Assembly (NCBI RefSeq): GCF_033193315.1
Contig: NZ_CP136187.1
Location: forward strand, 3,293,501-3,357,500
Reading direction: 5' to 3'
Origin: Agathobaculum sp. NTUH-O15-33
Lineage (GTDB): Bacteria; Bacillota; Clostridia; Oscillospirales; Butyricicoccaceae
DNA: 64,000 bases
The notes under the pieces were generated by a model. It had not been told where the DNA came from. It made no database searches and saw nothing but the letters and a program-made list of their open reading frames with translations. Position 1 is the first letter of the stretch. Every line of letters begins with the position of its first letter. Of this stretch, positions 7,311-16,209 are shown piece by piece. The position numbers and the translations under genes were made by a program.

Positions 7311-10300
7311 CTACTTTAGATCCATTGCTTTTAAATACTCACTTAAGCGATACAACATAGTTGCCACTTCGGCGCGCGAAGCGTTAGCCTGCGGATTCAA
7401 CTTATTATCTGAACCTTGCATAATTTTATTTTGTACCGCCCACTTCATGGCGTCATTTGACCACGACGATATCGTAGCTGCATCTTCAAATGCGCTTACA
7501 GATGAGCCACTGATATCCGGCACCTGTATAACACAAATAAATCTATATAGTATGGTCGCAAGCTGCTCACGTGTAATAGATGCATTGGGCACAAACAGAT
7601 TATTTCCCATGCCATCAACAATTTGATTGACAGAAGCCCACTCAACAGCTTGACTATACCAAGTACCTGACGGGACGTCATCAAAACCTGTGTGATTAAA
7701 CAGTGGTGTTCCTGACAAGCGGTGAAGGACTGTGACCAACATTGCACGCGTCATCGGTTGCTCAGCGCCAAACGTGGTTTCTGTCATTCCGTTAAATAAC
7801 TTAGATGCTACCGCAAAAGCTACAGCATCATGATACCATGCGCTTGATGATACATCTTCAAATGATTTTTTGCTGTTTACATCCACGGTCTTTGGCAGTG
7901 AAATATTCGCAATAATTTGTTCGGAAGCGTTTTTACAAAGAATCATCCTATTCCCATTTGATTCATCTGTAATGCTCACCGTGAAATGGTTGTCTAACTG
8001 TTTTAAATATGTCACAGCACCGGTCTTGGGGTCAGTACTTACGGATATGGAACCTGCAGGCTTTTCTTCGGCCGGTCTCGATATGCCTGCGCCCCCGCCG
8101 CCTCCGCCGCCACTATTTCCGGAAGAGGATTGTCCCAATACCGTAATAGCCATTTGGCTTGCTGTCGCACTATCGGCCATTCTGGCAGTAATAATCACAT
8201 ACCCTGCCGAAACCGCTGTGACCACTCCACTCGCACTTACTGTGGCAACATTAGGGTTACTAGACTCATAAAGAATCGTGCTAGCTTGCGCATAAGCAGG
8301 CGTGGCCGTAGCTTTTAAAGCGAACGTTTCACCAACTGACACTCCATTATTGGGAGTATCCATCGTAATTGCGAAAGCTTTCAGTGCGGGGATCGCTGCA
8401 CCCGTAAAACATTTCAAACGACTTCCATCTGTCTTATCGACCAATATATCAATTTGTCGATCTCCCAAGAATTCATTTCCGAAATAGATAACGGAAGAAA
8501 ATTCACCTGTGGATATATTGGGCGAAACCTTGTATGTCGCGGTATTTTCGCGCCCACGCAATCCAATATACACATTTGAAAGTTCTGTGGGGTCTGTTGC
8601 CTTGCCATTAATCAACAACCGATTGCCTTCATTAATCACACTCGTTAACTGATAATCTGATGAGCTAACTTCGCTATACTCTCCGGTACTGATAGCTACT
8701 GTTGAGGTTGGATGAAATTCTCCTAACCACTGCTGTTCTGCTATGCAGTCATAATCACTAGGCATTTCCGTCACATCAAGTCTTTCCGCACGATAAATTG
8801 AAGCGTTATAGCTGATATCAGCGTTGCCATCCACCGAAAGCGTCCATATAGGTTTTCCATTAGCGTACTCAAATACGCGACAACGGGTAGTTGTACCCGT
8901 CCCCATCGTATCTGTTGCAACACCGTTGGAATCACGAATAATGCCGCCAAAATTCAGAAGGTAATGCTCCGAACCCAAATAGTCGACATCCCCGATATAG
9001 GTGGTATACGTGTCACTTCCGTTCTCCTTACCATACTGCCAAACTTGAGAGACTGTCTTGTGGTTTTCATCAACATGGTAAATTACCGCGCGAGAATAGT
9101 TTTGACTGGCCTGTACGCTGCCGGCAACTGTTTTTGAGCGATAGTCGCCATTATCGTACAACATGATATTGCCATCTGGCAAAAACATTGGCGCGTGCTG
9201 GCCATATTGCCATTCAAACTCTTCACCAACAGGCGTTAACAAATACTGCTGTAAATGCTCAGGCACGGTATTATGATCCCCAAGTATCCAGCGAATCTGT
9301 TTCGTTTCCGCATCTAGCTTGATAACCATATTTTGATGGCGGCTGGAAATTAAAAGTGCGTCCTCGCTTTCCAGATAGTCCACACAGTTATTGTGGAACC
9401 AGTTGGAATAGTTGTCTGTTCCATACGTCTCATTGGCAGCCAGCCCTTGCCCCAGAATATCCTGCATATCCCAGTTTCTCACGACACCACCGGTTTTCGG
9501 ATCTATTTCTTCAATGTAGTCGTTGATCGTTGACTTACCAGCTTTACTCATGGAAAAGATATAGTTACCGTTGGCGATCTCTTTCGCTTCGTGGTGCATA
9601 ACACCATCTGTATTATACTGACGGTAAACACGTCCAAGCAAATCAATTTCGTCAATGCCAATGGTACTGAAGATCACATTATTTCGAGTCAGGCTCTCTA
9701 CAAGAAAATGGCCGTTAGATAATTGATGCAGGCCGTAATCCCCGACTTTCTTTGTCAGATACCAGCGCACATCTCCGTTTAAGTCCACCGCAAAAGGATG
9801 GCAATCTCCATTGGGCATACAAAATGTCAGTCCGGATGCCGCCTGTGAAAGATCGGATTCCGTAGTGTCAACGCTAAGAGTCGGTAGTTTTCCGTCCACA
9901 GCAGCGTGCGTGGCCAAAGATATCGTACCGGTTTTCGTCTTCCCATTATCGTCGGTTGCTTGCAGTATCACATTTGTCAAGTCGTTGTAATAAAGGCCAA
10001 CGATAGGAATGAAGTGCAGCCGCCTCTTGCCATCAATATCATATGTTAAAGTCGTTCTGTCATCTTTTCCCTGCACCGTGACAGTAACATGGGCTGGAGC
10101 ATCTGTCTCAAAAGCTGCTAGTGCCGTAAGGGGTGATATCCCGTAGGGATCCATTTTTATGTAGGGATTATCTATCGTTTTCCCTTCACTCATTGTATCT
10201 AGTTGACGCATCAGCGCCGTAGTGTACGCCGCATCAGGCATCGATGTACTGTAAGTTCCAGAGTTGTCTTGGCCTTTTACAAAATAGTATGGTAATTCTG

Positions 10301-12635
10301 TGTATGCAGTTTGTCGACCAGCCTCAACTTGCAGGCCAAGAGTATAACGACCATCTGGTAAATCAGTCGTATCAATCGTTTTGTCGTTAAAGCCATACCG
10401 ATATCCATCTGGCACTTGTTCTTCATCAGGTATCATACCAGAACGTGTTTGCAGCTTTATCTTATAGGAGGCTGTTAGCCCATTTGCTACCAAAAAAGTT
10501 TCCCGATTCTGATTTTTTACCTCTGGCATATATGCCCATCCGGAAGCAGTAACTTTCCCATCTTTTTGCATAGAAATATCATTTAACTTATAGCGTATTT
10601 CACGATTATCTGTCGGAGATGTCCACGTTTTCCATGTCTCTTTTCCCTCAAAAATCGCCATCCCTGCGGTTCCTAATGCAGGTTCAGCAATAGACGAAAA
10701 ATCTTTGTTTGATATGAAATGTGCCCGATAAGTGTATTCACTCGGGAATGACCATGTACACGCGACTTGCCCTGTGGGTGACACCTCTACAATTTTTGAT
10801 CCGCCGCCAAAATCAAGCATACCAAAGCATCCAAGATACATATCTGTATCTTGGCCAATAATATATTGCGCACCTCCATAATAGTAGGAAGAAAGCGATG
10901 GCTGTGCGTCTTTACCCCAATCAAATATTTGCTCTATTGTGCGCTTTTCATTATCCACTCTGTAGTGCACAATACGGCTATAAAAGTCTTCCTTATTGGT
11001 AAGTCCATCATACCAGCCATAAACGCCCCGCTCTTGGCCATTATCAAAGAGCGTAAAGTCATCTGTATTCGGATTATTGTCCAGATCCGGAAGCGGGGCA
11101 ATTTCATGTTGTGAGTAAAACCACTCAAAATTATCATCATTTTCTTTTGGAAGTACAATTTTTTCAGTAATATCCTTTTGAATCGCATATATACCTTGCT
11201 CGTTTTTACCACTTGCAGGCGTTGCTACCCATTCGATTTCCTTTGTTTGATAATCCATTTTCATCAACATGTGTTGGTTGCGGAAAGATAAATATAGTTT
11301 CCCTTGGTCAAATGATATGGTGTTCGGATGGAGCCAATCTCCCAAAGAACGACGCATTTCAAGTGTGTCTACAGTAGAATCCAAAACGTCTTCAGGATTA
11401 AAATACAGAGAACTTTCTCCTGTACTTAAATCGATTTGTCGAATTGTTCCGCCGCCCCAGTAGAGCATTTCCCCATTATCTGTTAACGCAGCATCATGAT
11501 GTGCCGGCTCAATCCACGAAAAAGTGTGTAGAACTTTACCAACCCATGACAAATGAAATATCTGCGCATGAGTTGAATATTGGTCCGTGGAAAACCAAAT
11601 ACCATCACTTGCTGACACCTGATCAATGCCTGAAGGATCATGATGCGTAGTCATGGACGAATACCAGCGAACCTGCCCCTGTTTATCAACAAGCATACGA
11701 TAGAAACCCGCAATATATGTAAAACCATTATCCAGTGCAGACTCTTCTGCAGAAGTTTCAAAATCAGCCATATCAGCTGGCAATGCCGATGTTTGAATCG
11801 TGAATGTTTTTTCCTGATTTTCCGCTGCTATAACAACCCGATTGGCATATTCTGGATACATGCCAATAATCGGCACTTCGTGATGTGTTTCAGGCTCAGA
11901 TATTTGGTATGTAAAATCCGAAGCGTTATTCTTGCCTTTAATAGTTACCGTTATGTCGCTTTCATCTTCTGTTTCAAATATTGCCAAAGCGCTCAGTGGC
12001 GCTGTACCATATGGATCAATAATAATCAACGAATTTTCCAGCGTTGCCTGTCCACTGGTCTCATACGATGACAAAATATACTGTTCCATTTCCGACTGCT
12101 GCTCTACAATATTCGGTGCAATCGGCAACTTGGATATCCCCGATCCATATGGTTCAGAAACGATCATTTCACTTGAAACAACCCATCCTTGTGTAGAATC
12201 CTTTAAATACTGTTCCGAAATTTCAAAACATACTGTACCCCTTTGCGAGATCAGCAGCTCATTATCAGAAGGAAAGGCTGTATATCCATGGTTAATTAGG
12301 AAAACATCATTTGCCATGCGCTCGTAGTTTTCACCTTTTATCTGAAGTGTCAGCATCGAGATATTCAGTGCATCCGCTAAAATGTTCTTTTTACTAGCGC
12401 TCAGTGTGACGACGGCAAAAATTTTCCCCGAGGATGGAGTATTATGGTGCTCAATGACATCCTTAGTTCCGTCATAATTAGTTACCTCCTCTTTAGTCGC
12501 CAAATCACTACATAATATAATTTGCTCAATATCAATTTCCCAAGATGTTGCGTTTTTTTCTGAAGCAACTGCAGTTGGCAGAACCCCAATGAACATACAT
12601 AAAATAACAACAGCCGCTTCAAGTCTTTTCCTCAT
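7311..12635 (-). CDS. SLH-anchored tandem arylsulfotransferase
   Basis: 1,774 residues from the ATG at 12635 (GGGGGAG site). A signal peptide (MRKRLEAAVVILCMFIGVLP) leads into two consecutive arylsulfate sulfotransferase units, each opening with a DPYGxxPLxALAxFET segment. Unit 1 keeps His-His (~376), His (~436), Arg (~455) and His (~509); unit 2 keeps the same set at ~1013, ~1081, ~1098 and ~1148, in motifs WFHNN, SSRHQN and YGQHAP. In the AssT family these His/Arg residues carry sulfuryl transfer from phenolic sulfates to phenol acceptors. Then follow a BIG2-like domain (~1420-1500), a poly-Gly linker and three SLH repeats (~1590-1770). It would act on the cell surface. The donor is unknown. 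It is AT-rich and monocistronic-looking, downstream of the glycan operon. Confidence 0.9.
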   Translation of the reverse strand: MRKRLEAAVVILCMFIGVLPTAVASEKNATSWEIDIEQIILCSDLATKEEVTNYDGTKDVIEHHNTPSSGKIFAVVTLSASKKNILADALNISMLTLQIKGENYERMANDVFLINHGYTAFPSDNELLISQRGTVCFEISEQYLKDSTQGWVVSSEMIVSEPYGSGISKLPIAPNIVEQQSEMEQYILSSYETSGQATLENSLIIIDPYGTAPLSALAIFETEDESDITVTIKGKNNASDFTYQISEPETHHEVPIIGMYPEYANRVVIAAENQEKTFTIQTSALPADMADFETSAEESALDNGFTYIAGFYRMLVDKQGQVRWYSSMTTHHDPSGIDQVSASDGIWFSTDQYSTHAQIFHLSWVGKVLHTFSWIEPAHHDAALTDNGEMLYWGGGTIRQIDLSTGESSLYFNPEDVLDSTVDTLEMRRSLGDWLHPNTISFDQGKLYLSFRNQHMLMKMDYQTKEIEWVATPASGKNEQGIYAIQKDITEKIVLPKENDDNFEWFYSQHEIAPLPDLDNNPNTDDFTLFDNGQERGVYGWYDGLTNKEDFYSRIVHYRVDNEKRTIEQIFDWGKDAQPSLSSYYYGGAQYIIGQDTDMYLGCFGMLDFGGGSKIVEVSPTGQVACTWSFPSEYTYRAHFISNKDFSSIAEPALGTAGMAIFEGKETWKTWTSPTDNREIRYKLNDISMQKDGKVTASGWAYMPEVKNQNRETFLVANGLTASYKIKLQTRSGMIPDEEQVPDGYRYGFNDKTIDTTDLPDGRYTLGLQVEAGRQTAYTELPYYFVKGQDNSGTYSTSMPDAAYTTALMRQLDTMSEGKTIDNPYIKMDPYGISPLTALAAFETDAPAHVTVTVQGKDDRTTLTYDIDGKRRLHFIPIVGLYYNDLTNVILQATDDNGKTKTGTISLATHAAVDGKLPTLSVDTTESDLSQAASGLTFCMPNGDCHPFAVDLNGDVRWYLTKKVGDYGLHQLSNGHFLVESLTRNNVIFSTIGIDEIDLLGRVYRQYNTDGVMHHEAKEIANGNYIFSMSKAGKSTINDYIEEIDPKTGGVVRNWDMQDILGQGLAANETYGTDNYSNWFHNNCVDYLESEDALLISSRHQNMVIKLDAETKQIRWILGDHNTVPEHLQQYLLTPVGEEFEWQYGQHAPMFLPDGNIMLYDNGDYRSKTVAGSVQASQNYSRAVIYHVDENHKTVSQVWQYGKENGSDTYTTYIGDVDYLGSEHYLLNFGGIIRDSNGVATDTMGTGTTTRCRVFEYANGKPIWTLSVDGNADISYNASIYRAERLDVTEMPSDYDCIAEQQWLGEFHPTSTVAISTGEYSEVSSSDYQLTSVINEGNRLLINGKATDPTELSNVYIGLRGRENTATYKVSPNISTGEFSSVIYFGNEFLGDRQIDILVDKTDGSRLKCFTGAAIPALKAFAITMDTPNNGVSVGETFALKATATPAYAQASTILYESSNPNVATVSASGVVTAVSAGYVIITARMADSATASQMAITVLGQSSSGNSGGGGGGGAGISRPAEEKPAGSISVSTDPKTGAVTYLKQLDNHFTVSITDESNGNRMILCKNASEQIIANISLPKTVDVNSKKSFEDVSSSAWYHDAVAFAVASKLFNGMTETTFGAEQPMTRAMLVTVLHRLSGTPLFNHTGFDDVPSGTWYSQAVEWASVNQIVDGMGNNLFVPNASITREQLATILYRFICVIQVPDISGSSVSAFEDAATISSWSNDAMKWAVQNKIMQGSDNKLNPQANASRAEVATMLYRLSEYLKAMDLK

Positions 12636-12863
12636 GATACTCCCCCACTTTTTAATGCTTGATCCACATTGATTTTCCAAGCATTTTTCTACTTCACATT
12701 ACATGTTTCCAATCCACAGCTTATCCGCTGTGAAGTTGCAATCACATTATCTATAAATATAAAAAATGCTTCTGACGAGGTTAAATCCTCCCATCGGTCG
12801 CAAAATGAGTTATAGTCAATGCATTTGCTACCTAGCAAATAAGTTTAATTGTATATAAATAAA

Positions 12864-13697
12864 TTATTTGCTTTCTGCCGTAAGCATTTGCTGGATGGAT
12901 ACACACGGAAACTCCTTCAAGACTCTTGTAAGCTTTTTCTCGCAATTCCTAATTCCAAAGTAATGAATAAAAGAATCACGCATACTTAATTTTAATCTCG
13001 GCTGTTCTGGATCTATCTCTCTTGGATGCAAATAAAAAATAACTGGTTCTCCTTCTCTGTTCACTTTGTGTGCGCAGATTTTGATCATCAGAAAAGGTAG
13101 TGCCCGAAAATAGAAGCCTCCTGAGAAAGGCATATTTAGGCCCGGTATTCGCACTGTAGAAGGTGGGATTTCCACTAAATCAGACGTTTTGCAATACAGC
13201 TTTGAGGGGAAGGGAAATCTGGGTGCTCCATCGATACCGTACAAGAAGTTTTTAAAGGGGAAAATACTACTATCGTATCGAAAGCCTTCCTGTGTCAGAA
13301 TTTCTAATGCCCATAGGGAATTTTCTGTAATCGACCACGATGGTGCCCTGTATCCCCAAACAGGCTTACCGATGACATTCTCTAATAATGATTTGCTTTT
13401 TCTAATATCCTGACGAAACTCCTCAGGGGTTTGTTTATAAACTAACTGATGCCCATACCCATGGCTTGCAATTTCATGTCCTGCTTCAGCAATACGTCTT
13501 ACTAGCGCAGGATGCTGTTCTGCTACAAATCCCAGTACAAAGAACGTAGCCGTGGTGCCACATTCCGCAAAGTATTTTAAATACACATCTGTATTTGCTT
13601 CCACAGTAGACTGAATTGATGCCTCATTTTGAAATAAATTATTCGTATAATTTGCATGAAACCAGTCTTCTGTATCTACTGTAAAAATATTTCTCAT
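12864..13697 (-). CDS. Polysaccharide deacetylase (DUF3473 type)
   Basis: 277 residues from the ATG at 13697 (AGGA site, 10 bases after the previous stop). An NodB-type core shows FTVDTEDWFH (catalytic Asp pair), HEIASHGYGHQLV (metal His pair) and GYRAPSWSI, and the C-terminal region matches the DUF3473 tail seen in exopolysaccharide-associated deacetylases (FYLHPREIDPEQPR). It should remove N-acetyl groups from a cytoplasmic or lipid-linked amino sugar, as no signal peptide is present. Last gene of the glycan operon, paired with the GNAT gene before it. Confidence 0.85.
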   Translation of the reverse strand: MRNIFTVDTEDWFHANYTNNLFQNEASIQSTVEANTDVYLKYFAECGTTATFFVLGFVAEQHPALVRRIAEAGHEIASHGYGHQLVYKQTPEEFRQDIRKSKSLLENVIGKPVWGYRAPSWSITENSLWALEILTQEGFRYDSSIFPFKNFLYGIDGAPRFPFPSKLYCKTSDLVEIPPSTVRIPGLNMPFSGGFYFRALPFLMIKICAHKVNREGEPVIFYLHPREIDPEQPRLKLSMRDSFIHYFGIRNCEKKLTRVLKEFPCVSIQQMLTAESK

Positions 13698-13707
13698 AAT
13701 CGTTTTC

Positions 13708-14781
13708 CTATATAACATCATAGTCGCCCATTGTAAAAAACCAATTTTGAATATCTAGGACGCCTTTCTCTTTTAATGATTCATCAAACAGGCGAACTAT
13801 CAATGGAAATGGCTGTGGCTCCAACTTTTTAGGGCAACGTAAGAATCCGCATTTACGCAGTATTGCCGCTTCTTGTGTATGCGCGAGCATAAGACTGCCT
13901 GCAACGCTTGCACCTTTCGTCTGCAGCAATCTAAGCATAAAAGATAACAATATCTTCGCCTGTGCTTCACACCCCCCAGCAAACATGAAATCCGCCAGCA
14001 TACCGCATTGCATTCCTGCAACATTCATGATGCGTCCGACTGCAAATGCTACGGGAACGCCTCCTCGAAGCACTAAGTAAGGATAATAGATTCGATGCGG
14101 CATATTTAAGTAGCGAAATTTAACGTACAGGCTATCCCGTATATTCATAACGGGATATTTTCCGCAAATTTTATTCCACAGAGAGTCTACAAGCGCCAAA
14201 TTCTTTTCTGTCACACATACAATCTTTATATTACCTTTTTCTTTTATTTTGTTGACCTTCCAAAAAATATTTAACGGTTTTGCCAAGGAACTCAACCACT
14301 TATGACCTAGGAACTCTTTTAACATGGTTGCTGGATTCAGGGGCCGAAGATAGAGTGGTGTTTGGCCGATCTCGCTAAACACCAGTTTATTAATAAACCC
14401 TGAATATGAATTGGGATTAGGCGTTCCATAACAAAAACCATGCCCCAACGTTATTTCTCTCGCATAGGTTCGTTCTGCCAAACCTGTAAAGATACCTTGA
14501 CCACGGTAGTCTGTCCTAGTCAGCGTATTCAGTGAATGCGCACATAATTGCAACTTGTTTTGTACCCAAAAACGCATTGGCCAAACAACATATTGACCAG
14601 CAAGCCGTTGTTTATGGTCATCCCACGCTAAATCAATCACTGCATCTCCTGCAGGATTTTCAAAATACTGATGTTCAATGAAGTCCCTTTTGGCAATATC
14701 ATTATCAGCACCATAGTTCTCTCGCGTCATTTTGAGCATTTCCAACAAATGCTCATTGCTATATGTGATCGGTTTCCACAT
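13708..14781 (-). CDS. GNAT-family acyltransferase
   Basis: 357 residues. The N-terminal half is a GNAT fold with the acetyl-CoA loop in TRTDYRGQGIFTGLAERTY (about 88-107). The C-terminal half reads as a second, degenerate GNAT-like lobe. The closing WFFTMGDYDVI recurs in GNAT proteins encoded beside polysaccharide deacetylases (recalled, not searched). It lies 6 bases after the previous stop and 10 bases before the deacetylase start, so the two probably exchange an acetyl for another acyl group on the glycan or its carrier. The substrate is inferred only from context. Confidence 0.75.
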   Translation of the reverse strand: MWKPITYSNEHLLEMLKMTRENYGADNDIAKRDFIEHQYFENPAGDAVIDLAWDDHKQRLAGQYVVWPMRFWVQNKLQLCAHSLNTLTRTDYRGQGIFTGLAERTYAREITLGHGFCYGTPNPNSYSGFINKLVFSEIGQTPLYLRPLNPATMLKEFLGHKWLSSLAKPLNIFWKVNKIKEKGNIKIVCVTEKNLALVDSLWNKICGKYPVMNIRDSLYVKFRYLNMPHRIYYPYLVLRGGVPVAFAVGRIMNVAGMQCGMLADFMFAGGCEAQAKILLSFMLRLLQTKGASVAGSLMLAHTQEAAILRKCGFLRCPKKLEPQPFPLIVRLFDESLKEKGVLDIQNWFFTMGDYDVI

Positions 14782-14787
14782 ATTTTT

Positions 14788-15135
14788 TCACCCCCGTGTC
14801 GCAATAAAAACTCCGAATACAATAACCGCTATCCCCAGCCATTTGACACCAGAAATATGCTCATGAAAAAATAGCATCGATGCAAACAAGACAATAGGAA
14901 ATGCCAAAGCTTGTATGGGATATGCATGACTCATCGGTGTCCGGCTTAAAATAAACAGCCATAGACCCGTGGTTGCCGCATAAAGGCAAAGCGCAATAAA
15001 TACAATAGGCGTAAAAAACAGCTTAACAATTTCAAACAAACTATTTACAGCTTTGCCCGCAGATCCTATTTTAAATAGCATCTGTCCGGTTGCCATCAAA
15101 CATGTGTTAAGTAAACACAGCAATGTCATCTTCAT
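14788..15135 (-). CDS. SMR/EamA-type small membrane transporter
   Basis: 115 residues with four hydrophobic segments and the pattern of the small multidrug resistance/ArnE-like group: GQMLFKIGSAGK in TM1, SRTPMSHAYPIQALAFPIV in TM3, and HEHISGVKWLGIAVIVFGVF at the end. ArnE/F-like members flip lipid-linked sugars across the membrane. Its ATGA overlap with the DUF2304 gene, following a DPM1-like transferase, makes that role likely here. Confidence 0.75.
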   Translation of the reverse strand: MKMTLLCLLNTCLMATGQMLFKIGSAGKAVNSLFEIVKLFFTPIVFIALCLYAATTGLWLFILSRTPMSHAYPIQALAFPIVLFASMLFFHEHISGVKWLGIAVIVFGVFIATRG

Positions 15136-15503
15136 TTTTCTTCATCCCCACTCAAACTTTCCAACTCTCGCACTCTTTTTTCTAGAAGCGCAATCGTCTG
15201 AATTATCCGTTTAATTTTCTCATTCATTTTTGAAACAATTGAGGTCAGCGACATAAGGATGATGATAATGCAGAAAAAGATGATGGCAAACAAGGCGTTT
15301 GTTGGCTCATAGATTCCGACAAGACCGGCAAACCAGTTTATAAATTGTGGAAAAATACCCAAAAGTAACATTAAAATACCTGAAAGTATCCAAAGCAAAG
15401 TATATTTTAGATTTAAGCTTTTCTTTTTTAGAAGGTGGAGAAGCAATGCAAAGTAAATCATGATTGCAATTAACATTGCCACACGTAGCGTATTCGTAAT
15501 CAT
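15132..15503 (-). CDS. DUF2304 membrane protein
   Basis: 123 residues, three hydrophobic segments (about 5-25, 32-55, 67-90) and a charged helical tail (KMNEKIKRIIQTIALLEKRV). Matches the DUF2304 family, nearly always encoded next to polyprenol-phosphate glycosyltransferases as here: one base after the DPM1-like gene and overlapping the SMR gene. Probably a partner or anchor of that transferase. Biochemical role unknown. Confidence 0.8.
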   Translation of the reverse strand: MITNTLRVAMLIAIMIYFALLLHLLKKKSLNLKYTLLWILSGILMLLLGIFPQFINWFAGLVGIYEPTNALFAIIFFCIIIILMSLTSIVSKMNEKIKRIIQTIALLEKRVRELESLSGDEEK

Positions 15504-15504
15504 G

Positions 15505-16209
15505 TTATCCCCGTTCTTTCTTTATGGTTAAACGCTCAAGTATTAGTGCAATGGATACTTTTAACATATAATACGCTGATTTAAAGGAATGAATAGAACT
15601 TTGTCCGCCCTGCCGTTCATGCATAATCACGGGTACTTCCGCGATTCGAGCACCTTTTAGACCTGAAGCCAGTATTGCTTCAGGCTCAGGATAATCCTGA
15701 GCATAATTTTCTGCAAATTCTTTTATCATTTTACGGTTCACAGCTCGCATTCCGCTTGTAACATCCTGTACTTTAATACCACAAAGCAACTGAATTAATC
15801 CACTTAAAAAGTAAATACCCAGCCGTCTTAATGCTGAAGACTGAAATCCCTCTTTCTTTATAAAGCGTGAGCCGATTACAATATCAGCTTGTCCGCTTAT
15901 AATAGGAGAAATTAGCTCCTTTATGTATCGCGCGTCATGCTGTCCATCACCATCAAATTGAATAGCAATATCATAATCATGCTCCAAGGCGTATTGATAG
16001 CCGGTTTGGACGCCACCACCAATACCAAGATTTACGGGCAAATCCAAAAAAGAAATCCAATTCTCAAACAGGATTTTTCGAGTATCATCGGTTGAACTGT
16101 CGTTAATTACAATAAGATGCGTTTGGGGAGCATGTTTCTGCAGATTAAATACTGTGCGCAAAATGTTCTCCGACTCGTTATAAGCGGGAATAATTACGAG
16201 GATTTTCAT
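15505..16209 (-). CDS. GT2 polyprenol-phosphate sugar transferase (DPM1-like)
   Basis: 234 residues of GT-A fold: VIIPAYNESENILRTV at the N-terminus, DGDGQHDARYI containing the metal-binding DxD, then GSRFIKKEG. No membrane segments, so it is the soluble dolichol-phosphate-mannose-synthase type, placing a sugar from a nucleotide donor on polyprenyl phosphate at the inner membrane face. ATGA overlap with the membrane glycosyltransferase before it. With the DUF2304 and SMR-like genes it forms a three-part make, flip and transfer module. Confidence 0.85.
   Translation of the reverse strand: MKILVIIPAYNESENILRTVFNLQKHAPQTHLIVINDSSTDDTRKILFENWISFLDLPVNLGIGGGVQTGYQYALEHDYDIAIQFDGDGQHDARYIKELISPIISGQADIVIGSRFIKKEGFQSSALRRLGIYFLSGLIQLLCGIKVQDVTSGMRAVNRKMIKEFAENYAQDYPEPEAILASGLKGARIAEVPVIMHERQGGQSSIHSFKSAYYMLKVSIALILERLTIKKERG

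Noticed and set aside
12681..12863. Possible c-di-GMP or other riboswitch in the leader of the SLH-arylsulfotransferase
   Set aside because: Only short hairpins (CACAGC/GCTGTG, TTTGCT/AGCAAA) are visible; no conserved riboswitch core could be matched.
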